Source: Bemisia tabaci (taxonomy: Eukaryota; Arthropoda; Insecta; Hemiptera; Aleyrodidae). Taken from it: a stretch of 64,000 nt of DNA. Location of the stretch: contig NC_092797.1 in assembly GCF_918797505.1 (NCBI RefSeq), positions 12,785,372 to 12,849,371 of the forward strand. The letters are read 5' to 3'. The stretch's first letter is position 1. Each line of letters starts with the position of its first letter. The translations under genes were made by a program, and so were the position numbers. Under the pieces are notes generated by a model. The model saw only the letters and a list, made by a program, of their open reading frames with translations. It was not told where the DNA came from and did no database searches. Below are positions 43,724 through 55,233 of the stretch, piece after piece.

Positions 43724-44439
43724 CGGAAATTTTAACTCCCTAATTTGACAGCGTGGTCCATTCGTGAAGGAAGTAAAGGTGTCCATCAGAAGCACTGCTG
43801 TGATTTGAAGGCAAATCAGCTCTTCTCCGCATTTAAACGCACATTTCGGTAACCTTGTCGGAAGCTTTTTTGGGACGGCAAAGATCGAGGACCGAGCATA
43901 GCACTCCGCCGCCAATCAAAAACCACCCATCCTCACCGGGACCTCCGCTTGAGTTACGCTGTTCCCGCTTAGGAGGACGGATGAGAGAGGAAAGGGGTCG
44001 GGGGGCCACGCAGTAGAAACGTAACGATGATTAGGAGTATCAGACCGCGACTTGATTACAGAGTTTATTCGGCCCTCGGGGCAAGGATTCCTCACCGCAA
44101 AGCGTCTCCCCCTCAAGTTTCCTTTGTCAAGACGGTCCCCCGGCCTCGACAAGGAACCCGGGAAGTTGGACCGCAGTGAACGAAATAATTGCGGGAAGCT
44201 GCCGAGATCAAACGCCTCCGCCCCGGGCGCAGCGCCGCGACCGACCTGCAATCCGCCAAACACGCCCGTCCTTTATCGCCGGCCCCGAGGCCCGGCCGGG
44301 TTTTTTGGCCTCGCGTTTTGAGCCCGTGATTTTGATTCTATCGCAGCGTCTACGCATGTCGAGACGTTGAAAGTCTCTTGAATGTACTTGATGTTTTTCA
44401 CCCGCTTGAATTCTGCGGAATGGACGAAGTGGACACGTC
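43724..44439. other. GC-rich island, no gene recognised
   Basis: 43900-44330 is GC-rich with ORFs on both strands and no recognised protein. Confidence 0.4.
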
Positions 44440-44563
44440 TCGTCGTTCCTCTGACGTGAGGGCATATCTCAATTTCTACGTGAACCCTGTGTTACGTATG
44501 AATCCATGGTTCCTAAGGCTCATGTGGAAATCGAGTTACGCTCCTACGTCAGAGGAGCGACGA
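44440..44563. mobile_element. 120-bp MITE (TCGTCGTTCC ends), copy c
   Basis: TCGTCGTTCCTCTGACGTGA at the left and TACGTCAGAGGAGCGACGA at the right, with the GTGAACCC/AAGGCTCATGTGG inner pair. Confidence 0.78.
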
Positions 44564-44772
44564 TTTCGTCGTTTCCGGGGCGAAAGAACGTAATTCCATA
44601 TCATGGTTGCAAAATTTACTCAAATAAGTTAATATTTTACAAACATGTACCTGTGCAAGTTGTTTTGCAAACATTGTCTCATTTTTGCATGAGATTGGAT
44701 GGAAAATCGATGAAATTCTCATAAGATTCTGCACAAGTGTAATCTGCAAGAGAAAATTTGGCAACTCTGAAA

Positions 44773-45027
44773 TGGACCGCGTCAAACAGAAAGGAACCAA
44801 GCCACATCAGCTATTGCCAAATTTAACTGGGCAATTTAATTTTTTACATGAAAACGGTTGTGCGGATTTTTGTGCAAATTTCAGTGAAAATTCCCCATGC
44901 TTCGAAGCAAATTCCTTAAAATTTTCAAAGAAATCCGAACAAACGTTCTCTCGTAAAAAATTGAATTGCCCAGTAAAACTTGGCAATAGCTGACGTGGCT
45001 TGGTCCCTTTCTGTTAAACTCGGTCCA
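44773..45027. mobile_element. TGGACCGCGTT-family MITE, copy b
   Basis: TGGACCGCGTCAAACAGAAA at the left and TGTTAAACTCGGTCCA at the right. ATTGCCAAATTTAACTGGGC and its complement pair inside. The frame over it is an artefact. Confidence 0.8.
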
Positions 45028-45452
45028 AATGTTGTTACGTTCTTTTGCAAGGAAAACTACGGCTTATGTCAAAGATAACTGAATACAAATTGATTAGACC
45101 CATAAGCACTATAAAGCGCGCAGACGCTCTAAGCTTACGGTTCCTTTTGATTAATAATGTTTTTCCTTACAGTTATTTTTAGCATAAATCGTCGATTTCC
45201 TGGATTGCATTTTGCGAAAAGGAACCACAAGCATTCCAATGTAGCTAAGATTGTGCAACATGTTCCCCCTTGCAAGTAGAAACTGATCATGCAAACAAGT
45301 TTTATCTTTACTCCCAATAAACTATGAATTTTTGACGAAAATTACATTTGTAAATTTAATTTCCTTCATGATATCTGTAATTTCTTGCAAAGAATTCAAG
45401 TTGCACAATCTCAGCAACATTGGAATGCTCTTGGTCCCTTTTTGCAAAATGC

Positions 45453-45567
45453 AATCCTCCTGATGTAAGGGTGCATCTCGATATTCTGCGGGCCCTGGAA
45501 AGCATAGGGTTGTGCGCATAGACCTCATTGTAAAATGCAGCTACGCCCTTATGTCGAAGGAGCGATG
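45453..45567. mobile_element. 120-bp MITE (TCGTCGTTCC ends), copy d, eroded
   Basis: AATCCTCCTGATGTAAGGGT and CGCCCTTATGTCGAAGGAGC are the recognisable arms; the loop is diverged. Confidence 0.5.
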
Positions 45568-45631
45568 AAATACGTCCTGATGTCCTCGATAGTATTTAAG
45601 TTTTTAATGAATGGATGAAATCGGACCAATA

Positions 45632-46183
45632 ATGGACCACTAGACAAGGTACGAATTTAAGTAATCTGATAAATGTTTCTTAACCAGAATTTCACGTCGA
45701 ACACGATTAGCGAAATGGATATTACTGAAACTAACTCCTAACGAAGATATCAACGTTTTTATTTCACATTGGGTACGAGGAATTTGAACTGCCCGCTCAC
45801 AAGAAACTCAAAGCTCTACGTGAGTCAAATCGCGCACTACAACGGTTTCAGCAAGCTTCTCAATTGAGCGATGTTCATTTCCCACCATGTGTTGTTCAAA
45901 CTATGAGCAATTTGCTATAGCTGAGCCAAAGCGTCAAAATTGAGGTTGCCACATTTTTAAATCGCAGATACTGTCATGATAACGTTTAGCACGCGATGTG
46001 AATCACGTAGAGTATCGAGTTTTCATGAGCGGGTGGTTTGAATTTACGCATCAAGAATCATTAAATATCTTCGTAAGGAGTTGATTTCGGTATTTTTCGT
46101 TGTGCGCATCGTGTTTTACGTGAAATTTTGGTGAAGAAACATGAATCAGAATGCTGAAATTCGTACCTTGTCTAGTGCTCCAT
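45632..46183. mobile_element. ATGGACCACTAG-family element, copy b
   Basis: A 552-bp element: ATGGACCACTAGACAAGGTA at the left, its complement TACCTTGTCTAGTGCTCCAT at the right. The arms extend inward (GAATTTCACGT/ACGTGAAATTTTGG, AATCGCGCACTA and complement). No coding. Confidence 0.8.
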
Positions 46184-48339
46184 TGTGAAAGAGTAAAATA
46201 TCTAAAAGTTTGCACGCAAGTCCAGGGTGAGGTGAAAAGTCAGAAAATTAGCCCTCTTATCCCAAAATTGTTCGTATTGTCAAAACAATTTAAATGTCAC
46301 AACGGGCATCCGGGGGAAAAATACGTCCTTGTAAAAAATAATACTAAAAAGTATCATAACCTTCTTTAGCCAGCTTGTTTATTGGATTTCTTTCATAATT
46401 TCGATCGGTAAGACGAACGTCAATTTTTCCAAAACAGGATACGGCGGATAAACGAATAAAAATTAGCGCTAAAATTATTCGAAAAACGATCGACCGATTT
46501 TCGTTCTATTACGTGTCTGAAAAGCGGTAGAATTTCAAGAGTCCTGATTTGCTCGTGAAAATTAATTTCGTTATAATTCTCACAATTTCCAACGTAATCA
46601 ACACGGCGTGATCTCGGCATTAACCTAATTCATCGAAGTCCTTATTTTTCCGATGTAAAGACGCAAAAACTCTAATTTTATGCGCCGTTCGACCGTGCGA
46701 ATACTTCCAGTCGCGAAGAGAAAATCGCATAAAACAACTTCGAACGGAGAGGAAACTTCATCCGACATTAATTTCTTTGAGAGTAAAAAATGCACTCCAC
46801 ACTCCGAGGCGACTTCCGGTTGCATTTCACAAGCGACGCAGATCCACTGCAAAGACATAAATGCATTTCAGCAAAAAGGATCCGTCATCGCAAAGGGCTG
46901 AATGGAATCCTTTTAAGTCAAGAGGCAATTCTGCCGCGGGAGCGAGGGGCGGGTATTAAGAAAGTAAAATTCTTTCAATTTCACCGGAGTATTATAGTAT
47001 CGAACCGGGGGAACAAAGCTCTCGAAATTGAAAAACAATCCACTCCAAAATGAAAGACGCGAGCGGTCGCGGGGTGAGTCAAGTTTCGTGGAAAAGTCGA
47101 AGTTTTCCCGCCCGCGCGGAGGTCACCCGCCAATAAATTAATGAATTTCGCCCATCAATTTGGCGTTGGGCAAGAGCCCCCTCCAATCGATGAACCAATT
47201 TACAGGTCGGATCAAAAGTAAATTTTTATATCTTGGGATAGTTGCGGCGGCTCGCAACTTTTCCCCGAAGTTCGGAGTTTGAAAGGCCGACGGTTCCATA
47301 AACTTTCGACCGGGGTCCGACTCGATTAATTATATTTGTGAGTTGAGATAGCCGCCCTTGAGGCGTGGGCATGTGACCACTGCTCTGAATTTAGCCCCGA
47401 TTTTAGCTTTGACTCGCCTTTCCTTGGGACGTTGGGTCTTTACTCTTATGATTGAGACCTCTGGCGAATGAAGGGGGCGGCTAGGATTTTTGGGATTTTT
47501 GAAACGAGTTTTAAATTTTAAATTATAGTGACTTTCATGGCTCATAAAAAGCTTTAAATGGTGCGGCACCGGAAATTTAGTTTTTTACGTCAATCTTTTG
47601 GTTTTTTTCTTTGTTTGTTTTTTTTTTATTGCAAAGTCATTTTGTAATAAGGAACTGCTAGCTATTTCGGACTCATCCATGAAAGCACCTAGCTGCAACG
47701 GCAGAGTGCTACTGCGAGGGAAATGTTTTTGGCCTATCTCAAAAATAGAAGGCGAAAATGCACCGTGCGCAGTCCTAAGCGTCACTTCTGCTCGCTTTCA
47801 CTTTTCGATCAAAAAATGCCCCCATTCCTGTGATCGGCTGAAAATGGGTCATCCACTCTCGAGTTAAACCCTTTTCTCTTATAGACAGCTGCAACGTTCT
47901 CAAAGGCTCGCGAAAAGCAAACATGATCGAAATTGCGAAAAAATGGAGACATGATTCAAAAATCCGAGGGCTGGTGTCATGGACTCGGAGGGCGGGAAAC
48001 GGAGGGAGCTCTCATTACTCGATCAATCTTCCGCACTTAATGAAGCCGTTGTCTGACGCAAGTGATAAGGACGATCGGCGATCGCCGCTTGATGTAATTT
48101 AATTTGTTTCCCGACTCCTCTGTCTCTGTCCCGCCCCCTCCCCCCGGCGGACTCCGGTCCTGTCAGTGCCTTGTGTTTGCTGTCTGATTCAGGATATTTT
48201 ATTAATTTCTGCGAAATGAACTTTCCGAAGACGAGTGGCTCCGGTGGCCCGGAGAGCCGAGAGACAAAAAGGAAATCGGGGCGCATCTCCCGCACGTGCC
48301 GCGTCCTCCGCAAAAGCCACCATTTTTGTCGTCGACGCG
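46184..48339. other. Mixed, largely single-copy-looking DNA, no gene
   Basis: 46620-47330 and 47990-48330 are GC-richer and lack recognisable repeats; 48000-48110 contains several TAATTTAATTTG/ATCGATC-like motifs. These are plausible conserved non-coding blocks, but no coding frame is recognised. Confidence 0.35.
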
Positions 48340-48485
48340 GGAATTAAGAATTAAAGAAAGTTAATTAGGAATTAGGAATTAAAGTAGTTAGAATTAGGAA
48401 GACTTATAGAATATTATGGTTAAGAATTGGAAAGAATGGTTAAGAATTAGTTAGAATTATAATTAGAATTAGAAATTAAAGAAAG
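48340..48485 (+). repeat. Degenerate GAATTA-rich simple repeat
   Basis: Imperfect repetition of GAATTA, TTAGAATT and TTAAGAATT over about 145 bp. Confidence 0.8.
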
Positions 48486-48583
48486 TTATAAGTCACGTAC
48501 TTTTGATCGAAAAATATTTTCCTTGTTCTTTGTCAAATCGAATACTACATACTAGAAACCAAGAGTTTTAAAATATGATCATT

Positions 48584-48809
48584 CACTGGGAAAAAAAACA
48601 CATTGGATCTGGAGTCCAGACTCTTGAAAACATTGACAAGAAAAAGGACTCTTGATTCAGTCAGATTTAAGCTTACGTCAAAAGGAAATTCGCTCAAATT
48701 AAGAGGCTTGGTTCTTGATTTAAGGTAGATTCTGATTGAATCCAGAGTATTTTTTCTTGTCGATGTTTTTAAGAGTCTGGACTCTAGATCCAATCGATTC
48801 TCTCCAGTG
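48584..48809. mobile_element. CACTGG palindromic foldback MITE, copy 5 (226 bp)
   Basis: CACTGG/CCAGTG termini with TT on both sides (48582-48583 and 48810-48811). The body is in the opposite relative orientation to copy 1, though near-palindromic. Confidence 0.88.
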
Positions 48810-49456
48810 TTCCCTCATTTAGTCATGCAAACTTCAGTGACGCACGGATCAATACAATGCGGCATGCTGATTACGTCACTTTAGTATGTTTTCAATCCTA
48901 AAAGCCGGTTTAACAAAACATCGTTTTTGCCTATCATGTATATTCATGTTTCAGGATCCATCGGATATATTTGCTAATTTTTTGACTGCCTTTTTTCTTT
49001 AACTAGAGGAGAGAATTTTTTCTTTGATCACTCGGCAAAGGGGGAAAAAATCAGTCCGAAGGGCCCTTTGGGTGAAGTACTTTGAATTGTTTTCCATAAA
49101 ATCATGAAAATTTCAATTTTTAGAACTCCCAAGAAATTCCTACGCCTAAAGCCAGAAAAAAGTCCAAGAAGACAAACGATACTTTTTTTTGAAAATCCAT
49201 CCAATAGAAGTAGAGAAAAGTAACTAAGCTTCCGTTGAGCATCATGAGAGACAACTTGTGAGAGCAGATTTGTAATATCGTGATTATAGATCCGCATTTT
49301 TTAAGTTTAGATAAGAGAGATTAATTACAGAAGGAAAGAAGGTAGTAGTAGCATAACTACAATACTTTCATGTTTGATACATCCCGTAGCTACTGCGGCC
49401 ATTTAAAAAGGGAGAAGGTAGAACAAAATAGAGAAGGATAGAGGAAAAATAATAGA
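48810..49456. other. No gene seen
   Basis: AT-rich sequence with no recognised feature. Confidence 0.4.
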
Positions 49457-49473
49457 ATGTATAAAAAGGAGGA
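49457..49473 (+). repeat. LINE target-site duplication, left
   Basis: ATGTATAAAAAGGAGGA here and at 50035-50051. Its ATGTAT start merges with the (TATG)n tail of the element on the right. Confidence 0.75.
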
Positions 49474-50034
49474 TGGAAGATTGGACCAGGCCATCAAGAA
49501 GAGGAATATGCTGGGTAGGAGGGCAATTGCTATGTTAAATGGAGTCCTTTGGGACCAAAGGATCTCCAAAGAGAACAAAAGGAGGATTTACAACGCGATT
49601 GTCAAGAGCATATAGTAACCTACGGGTGTGAAGTATGGCCGATGAAACAGCGGACCCGGGAGGTTTTAGAGGCAACAGAGATGGACTTCTGGCGTAGATC
49701 CGCTGGTATTTCCAAAAAGGATCGCGTCAGGAATGAGACGGTACGGGATATCATGGATGCCAAGCAGACCATCGTGCATGACATTATGACAAAACAACTC
49801 ATCTGGTATGGTCATGTCCAGAGAATGGCAGGAGACAGGTTGCCGAAGAAGGTCCTTGACTGGGTTCCTCCTGGGAGAAGACGCAGAGGGCGCCCAATGA
49901 AAGGTTGGAGGGACGGGATTGAAGCAGAAATGTTAAGGTGCTCAATCCCCCAAGATTTGTGGTTTGAAAGAGAGCAGTGGAGGTTAGGAGTCGTAGAGCG
50001 CGAGGGAGTGCTGTAAAGCGACTTGTATGTATGT
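49474..50034 (+). pseudogene. 5'-truncated LINE ORF2 C-terminus with frameshift
   Basis: A second copy of the LINE at 390. The element starts inside ORF2. About 45 codons (49477-49612) encode the segment that normally precedes the motif TYG-EVW; this frame then hits TAG at 49613-49615. The reading continues in another frame from 49615 to a stop at about 50014-50016, with TYGCEVW, FWRRSAGIS, WYGHV and LDWVPPGRRRRGRP. The break looks like a 2-base TA gain at about 49611-49614. A 3' UTR of about ten bases and a (TATG)n tail follow. The catalytic reverse-transcriptase core and endonuclease are absent. It belongs to the same family as 390-765 but is longer and diverged, so the two are independent insertions. 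Confidence 0.85.
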
Positions 50035-50051
50035 ATGTATAAAAAGGAGGA
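50035..50051 (+). repeat. LINE target-site duplication, right
   Basis: Second copy of ATGTATAAAAAGGAGGA. Confidence 0.75.
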
Positions 50052-50366
50052 GGAAGAAAGTGATAGTGTTGTAAACCTCTAATTTTAGGTTTTCTCCTTT
50101 TAGACCTGCCGCGCTGCTATAGCCGAAGCACTGGATTTAAATCGGCCTGACAACGGTGCGGTAACAGCTAGGAGCCGGCGCGGGGGACGGGGTGGGGCGG
50201 GGGCTAAAAAATGAAAAACTATTGTGATTTAATAACAGTGAATGAAGTCGAGTGCCTCCATAAAGCTTGATTTTCTTTATTCTTTCGTCAAGTCGCATCC
50301 GGGCTGCAATTTCTGCAAAATAACCCCGTGGCTGTTGCCGCGTCGGGCAGGAAATTTGGCTGTCTC

Positions 50367-50680
50367 TAGAGTCCCTTTATACTGAGAGTCAAGACAATGT
50401 GAATCCATTTCTGATTGGTTCCCGTATTTTAGGCCTTCACAGTGTCATAAGCGGGAATAAAGATTACATTTTCACCGATTGCAAAGATTATTATCTGGAA
50501 TGGACCAGGGAATTACGGGTTCGGCAAGGAACAAACGGAATGAGAGAAGGAACGGAAAAAGGAATTTGAGAATGGGCCGATCAAAGATTACGAAAAACGT
50601 TCAATTTCTGTAATCTTTATTCCCGTTTGTGACTCCATGAGGGGGTGTTGTCTTGACTCTCAGTATATAAAGGGACTCTA
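50367..50680 (+). mobile_element. TAGAGTCCC hAT-type MITE, copy c (8-bp TSD)
   Basis: A 314-bp copy with intact TAGAGTCCCTTTATACTGAG and complement. The exact duplication GCTGTCTC is at 50359-50366 and 50681-50688. Confidence 0.9.
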
Positions 50681-50706
50681 GCTGTCTCCAGTTAGGAAGC
50701 TGCCGT

Positions 50707-51010
50707 GCCAAAAGACAACTTGTTTGAAAATTCAGGTGCCATCGTATTTTTTCTGATAAAATACGAAATTAACCGATTCAGCTCAATGCAGAAAGTAGAT
50801 AGACTTTACTAACCTCAGGTAGTAATTGATTGCCGGAATTTTTGGGTAATTTTACCGACAAAGTTTTACCGGATCATAGGGACTATCGCAGTAAGAGACA
50901 ACGCGTTTGAAATTTCAGATGCCGTCGTATTTTTTCTGATAAAATACGAAGTTCATTGATTCAGTTCAATACAAAAAGTAGTTAGACTTTACCAACTTCA
51001 TTCAAAATTA
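50707..51010 (+). repeat. Tandem duplication, ~186-bp unit
   Basis: CATCGTATTTTTTCTGATAA with flanking GACAACTTGTTTGAAAATTC at about 50715 recurs as GACAACGCGTTTGAAATTTC and CGTCGTATTTTTTCTGATAA at about 50900. The following GATTCAG-TCAAT and AGTAG-TAGACTTTAC blocks also repeat. Confidence 0.7.
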
Positions 51011-51771
51011 AAGGAAACCGTAACCATGGGCGAATCAAATGACCACGTTCTCGCCTTTGTGAAGCACACAGATGATCACAGCAACTATTTTAACCCTGCA
51101 GTAAGGCAATTTTGCGTCATACGTTTTGAAGGCGCGCTGAAACTGCAATGTTCGTTCAACTTTTCTCAATCACTGAAGTAACAAGACCAAGTAAATTCTC
51201 GTTCTGACCCATAATATGTTTAGGAAAAAATACAAATCTTTCATTTTCAGTGTTACAAATCCACTAAAAATTCGGTCATTTTTTCGACTTACTAGTTTCC
51301 GCCAGTTGAATTTTTTCGGAAAAGTTGTATTCACAATCCAATCGCGTGTTTCCAAAATTATCAAGGTGTAATAATCGTAATTTCTTTTATAAATAAATTA
51401 TTCGTTCGAAGAAATTTGGCAACGTCTAGAGAATTTTCCGCGGTTCTGTTTCCTCGCCGAAGATCCCCCCCTCCCGCTACTTTCGTTTCAACCACAACTA
51501 GTGGCACCCAAGAAACTTTAATCGTTGCTCCCAAGTGTTTAAGCACCACGTAGCTGCCCCACCTCGCCCGCCTGCTCTCTCTGCGCGCCCATAAAAGTTT
51601 GGAGAAATGAAAATTCATACTGAATGTATTAAAGTAATAAGCGCATTGGTTGTTATTTTTCGAGTAAATCTCCATGACCTGATCGTTCAAGAAAAAGATT
51701 GCCAAGTTTCAAGGAAGATTCCTCTGAGCCAAAAATTTCAGCAAAGAGGTCATTATGGAAGGTAACGGGGC
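51011..51771. other. No gene seen
   Basis: Short frames only; a GAAATTTGGCAACG phrase at about 51409 is an old repeat fragment. Confidence 0.4.
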
Positions 51772-51775
51772 AGCT

Positions 51776-52356
51776 CTGCCGTGATAGCAAAAAAAGCAGT
51801 ACTTGTCAAATTTTCGAAATCGAGTTGCCTTCAAAACGTGTCTAAACTCTTTTAAATGAAATCACTGAAATTGCTAAAACAGCGAAATTCATCTTAATTG
51901 TATCAAAAAAAGACATACGTATGAGAAAGCTATAAGTGCGCCAAAAATGACGTAGTTTTAGGCAAGACAGCAGTAAGTTACAATATCCCTGCAGAGAGCC
52001 AATGAAAACAGTGCTTTTAAGTAAAGTGCCGCCCTCCTCTCCCAATTTCTAACCTGAACATTTGTTTGTTGTGCATCCAAAATGCAACCAAGAATGCTTG
52101 CAGGAGATAGCACTTATGGCTGTATTGCCTCACAATAACCTAGCCTGAAAATGAAAAATACCCTTTTTATGTAATTGAAATAAAAGCAGTCGATTTTTAA
52201 TCACCCAAACGATTTCTAGGAGTCCTTCGGACGATTAGTTGCAATCTGACAAAGAACGGAGGATTCTTTCAATATAATTTTCTGGTCAGAAGCTTCAGAG
52301 CCTGTTTTCTCAGAACTTTATTTTTGCTTTTACTGCTCTCTTCGCTATCACGGCAG
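51776..52356. mobile_element. 581-bp relative of CTGCCGTG family, 4-bp TSD (AGCT)
   Basis: CTGCCGTGATAGCAAAAAAA at the left and TTCGCTATCACGGCAG at the right; the next inner block AGCAGTA/TACTGCT also pairs. AGCT is present on both sides (51772-51775 and 52357-52360). The CTGCCGTG terminus and 4-bp duplication match the roughly 253-bp family, but the body is different. No ORF of transposase size. Confidence 0.7.
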
Positions 52357-52360
52357 AGCT

Positions 52361-52818
52361 GATCGGTTGGAACTTAGAAAGTAGAAAAAGTAGCCAATGT
52401 GAGGAAGAAAGAAGAACCTCGCGCCAGGTTTCCGCTCACCGTCTCAGCGCGCCTTCAAATAGCATGACGCAATACAACATTACTCGGGAGTTAAAATAGT
52501 TGCGCTACAGCGCCTTGCTCAGAGGACGCGGCTCATTGATACACGCATAGTGTGGCAACGATCCTAACAGACTCTCTTAAGTTTTGAACCATCCAAGAGT
52601 TGACGGAAATGAAGTAAGTATTAAAGTCCTTAAGGTGTGGAAATATCGGAGAAATATTCCAACAACCACTCTATAATATGAATACTTCAGTTTTATACTC
52701 GTTTTCAGCATTAAAATCCATTCAATCATTACAATTAAGATCGATTTTTTCATTAAAGTAACAAAAATATAACTTTAATCTTCATTATATAACATTTTGA
52801 GTTATGAAATTATTTAAG
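52361..52818. other. No gene seen
   Basis: AT-rich sequence without recognised features. Confidence 0.4.
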
Positions 52819-53069
52819 GGGCTTGGAGGACAAGGCGTACAAGTGCAGTTTTTTTGAAAAAAAATTGAGGTATTAATAATTTTAAGTAAAACTAGTCTAA
52901 ATACACATTCCGTATCAGAGTCAATCCTCAATTAAAATTTTTAAGCATCGGAAAGACAGTTTGAATTTTCTTTCCGCCTTTCTTTCATTTTGAATGTGAT
53001 TTCGAAACTTCCAACACGTATTTCTCAAAATAGCAAAAACTGCACTTATGCGCCTTGTCCTCCAAGCCC
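52819..53069. mobile_element. 251-bp inverted-repeat MITE (GGGCTTGGAGG ends)
   Basis: GGGCTTGGAGGACAAGGCG, then AAGTGCAGTTTTT, at the left; its complement AAAAACTGCACTTATGCG, CCTTGTCCTCCAAGCCC at the right. No obvious target duplication. Confidence 0.8.
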
Positions 53070-53099
53070 TTCATTTTTACTCTCTTAGAAAACCAATGA

Positions 53100-53180
53100 G
53101 GCAGAAATGCTGAAAATCATCCAGAAATGCATCCATCAGAAATCCAGAAATCATGCATCCAGAATTCAGAAATGCATCCA
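53100..53180 (+). repeat. Short tandem repeat (CAGAAATGCATCC-like)
   Basis: The phrase CAGAAATGCATCCA recurs with variation four or more times; frames through it are compositional. Confidence 0.65.
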
Positions 53181-53847
53181 TTTTTTGTTTACTTGGCTTC
53201 CCTCGAGAATGCGCCCCCTGTTCTTTCGCGACATTCCATGAGTTTTGCCTTTTACCTTTTAATTCTCTCAAGAGATCAGAGAAAATTTTTGATAGAAACT
53301 TTACACGCAGTTTAATATTCTGCTCTGTAGACAATTATTAAAGAGGGATCTGAAATGATTATTTTCGTTGGCTTTCTTACAGTCCAAAAATATATAAAAA
53401 AAAAGGAACTGATGCGGCGCAAGAGGCAACAGCTTTGGGAGAAAGCCATTCGATTACCGTTGCGTCAAAGTCATGTAACTCAATCAGATTGCCCCACAAT
53501 TTTTACTTACCTATATTAAGACTTCATAAAAGACGTGTCATCAAACGTACTTTCACTCAAACCAATCTTAAAACACCATGTTTTAATTTGATGTGGCAAC
53601 ACTGCAGTCAACTTCGTGAAGCGCGAATTTTTTGCGGGGTCGGTCAAGTCACGCAGTGTGATGAAAGAAGTTAATGAGCCGTTTCCTGCCAATACGACCC
53701 CCGAAGTCTTGCACCCTTAATAGGAGTTTGGGTCGCGTCAGCTCCTTGCTAAGCATGGCTACTATCAAATGAAGAGGAAACAGCGAGATATATGCGTCAA
53801 GGGAGACCTGCCGTTACTTTTGAACGTTTATCAATGGAAGACTCTGA

Positions 53848-54063
53848 TAGTTTCATATCGATGGCTACCGTGCAGAACCACGTATCTTCGTCTGCAACGT
53901 TGTGGACTTCCTGTCATACTTTATTTCCTCATTGGAAAAGTAGTCACCTTAATTTCTTGAAAACTTCCTTGATTTCTCTTCTTTATTAGAAGAATACTCG
54001 TGGACCCATGGATAATCGTGAATTTTGACAGTCCATTCAGTGGTAGACCGTCGAAATTAATAT
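53848..54063. repeat. ACCACGTATC-family inverted repeat
   Basis: TATCGATGGCTACCGTGCAG at the left is roughly complementary to ACTGGTGG-like TTCAGTGGTAGACCGTCGAA at the right. The AACCACGTATCTTCG and TTTTCTTGAAAACTTCC blocks are family markers. Confidence 0.5.
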
Positions 54064-54271
54064 CCCCATGTTTTACGTAATTTCACCCACGGCCTGGACC
54101 GTCTTGCTGAAGTTGCAGAGCCTCCCCAGTGCCAAAAAGTTATCTTAATTATAAGTTTAAGCCTGCGTTTGACATAAGCTGACACTGAATCAATCAAAAT
54201 TATTCGCAGGGGGTACCTTGCTCGGGGACGAGGGGCCTCTCCCAACTAATTGAGTAAAAAACTAATTTTGT

Positions 54272-54425
54272 AATTGTTTGCTCTTGTTCCAGGGGTCTCG
54301 CCATCAGCCAGCCGGCATCTGTCATTCGTCGCTCCCACGAGACTAATTATTCGAGGCTGCTCCGTCTGCTCAAATCGCGATGGGTCTCCCGTTTTCCGTG
54401 TTCAAGGAAACTGAAATCCTGTTTT
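54272..54425 (+). other. Possible splice acceptor and exon-like open stretch
   Basis: GTAATTGTTTGCTCTTGTTC is followed by CAG at 54290-54292. The next roughly 44 codons (GLAISQPASVIRR in one frame) stay open until a TAA at about 54426. No convincing donor follows in that span, and I do not recognise the peptide. If it is a real acceptor, it could start a 5' UTR exon upstream of the signal-peptide exon at 55234. Confidence 0.25.
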
Positions 54426-55119
54426 TAATTCTCTGAAATTCGATACAGCTCGTGGATTCCTTCATTAATTTCGCGAATGAAAGGCCGGAAAAAACGGAAA
54501 AAGTATCAAGTTCAAAAATTTCTCGACAGGAATTTCAAAGTCGGAGACTTCACTGTCTATAAATTCTGAACTCATTTCTTTTAACCCTCGATCAATGTAC
54601 AACGAAACATTGGATTGAATATGTGAGTTGTTAAAAAGGAATCTAAAAAATACTTTTAACCATATTTATAATGATTATACATCAAAAAGAAAACAATTAA
54701 CTGAAAATAGGTCTCAACCTTAAAACTCAAGCTGTTATTTTACGTAAATCCCTGAGTCCAATAACCGTGCGTTTAATAGTGCTTCCAGTTGTTCGTATGA
54801 GTTGTTCTAATTATTTTACAGCTCTAAAACTTATTTTCGATCAACCCGTGTTTTTTATGAGAGCAGCACGAGTATTGATACCTGTCTTCCTTTTGTAATA
54901 GTGTTACATATAACATCACATTATAAAACCTCCAATTTTAAACATTGTAGAACCCCTAACAGTTGTCTTACCCAGGCATAATTCACAGAAAATTATACGT
55001 GCCGTCGACAAAAATAAGAGAACTTTTAACCCTATTTATAAATTAACGAGTAGTGTGCAGTTTTTATTTTAAAATTACACAATCGGTGAATGATATTTCC
55101 CGCGGGAAACTTTCGCGAT

Positions 55120-55233
55120 AAATTCTAGGTGGGCGAAATCATGTTCTACTCGTGGCGTCTGCTGGCCGCGAAGCGTTAAGTGGTCGTTTTTCGGTGCGTG
55201 TCGCGTCAATGTTGGACAATCGGGCGTTGAGTG
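55120..55233 (+). promoter_or_regulatory. CpG-rich 5' flank / 5' UTR of signal-peptide exon
   Basis: The stretch is noticeably richer in CG dinucleotides than its surroundings (GGCGTCTGCTGGCCGCG, TCGCGTC). A short upstream ORF starts at 55209 and stops at 55277. An in-frame TGA at 55228-55230 limits how far the coding exon can extend. No TATA box or initiator could be called with confidence, so whether transcription starts here or an exon is spliced in is open. Confidence 0.35.

Noticed and set aside
49549..50016. Intact 155-residue protein gene
   Set aside because: It is a LINE ORF2 tail. Its first 22 codons are read in the wrong frame because of a frameshift, and the catalytic core is missing.
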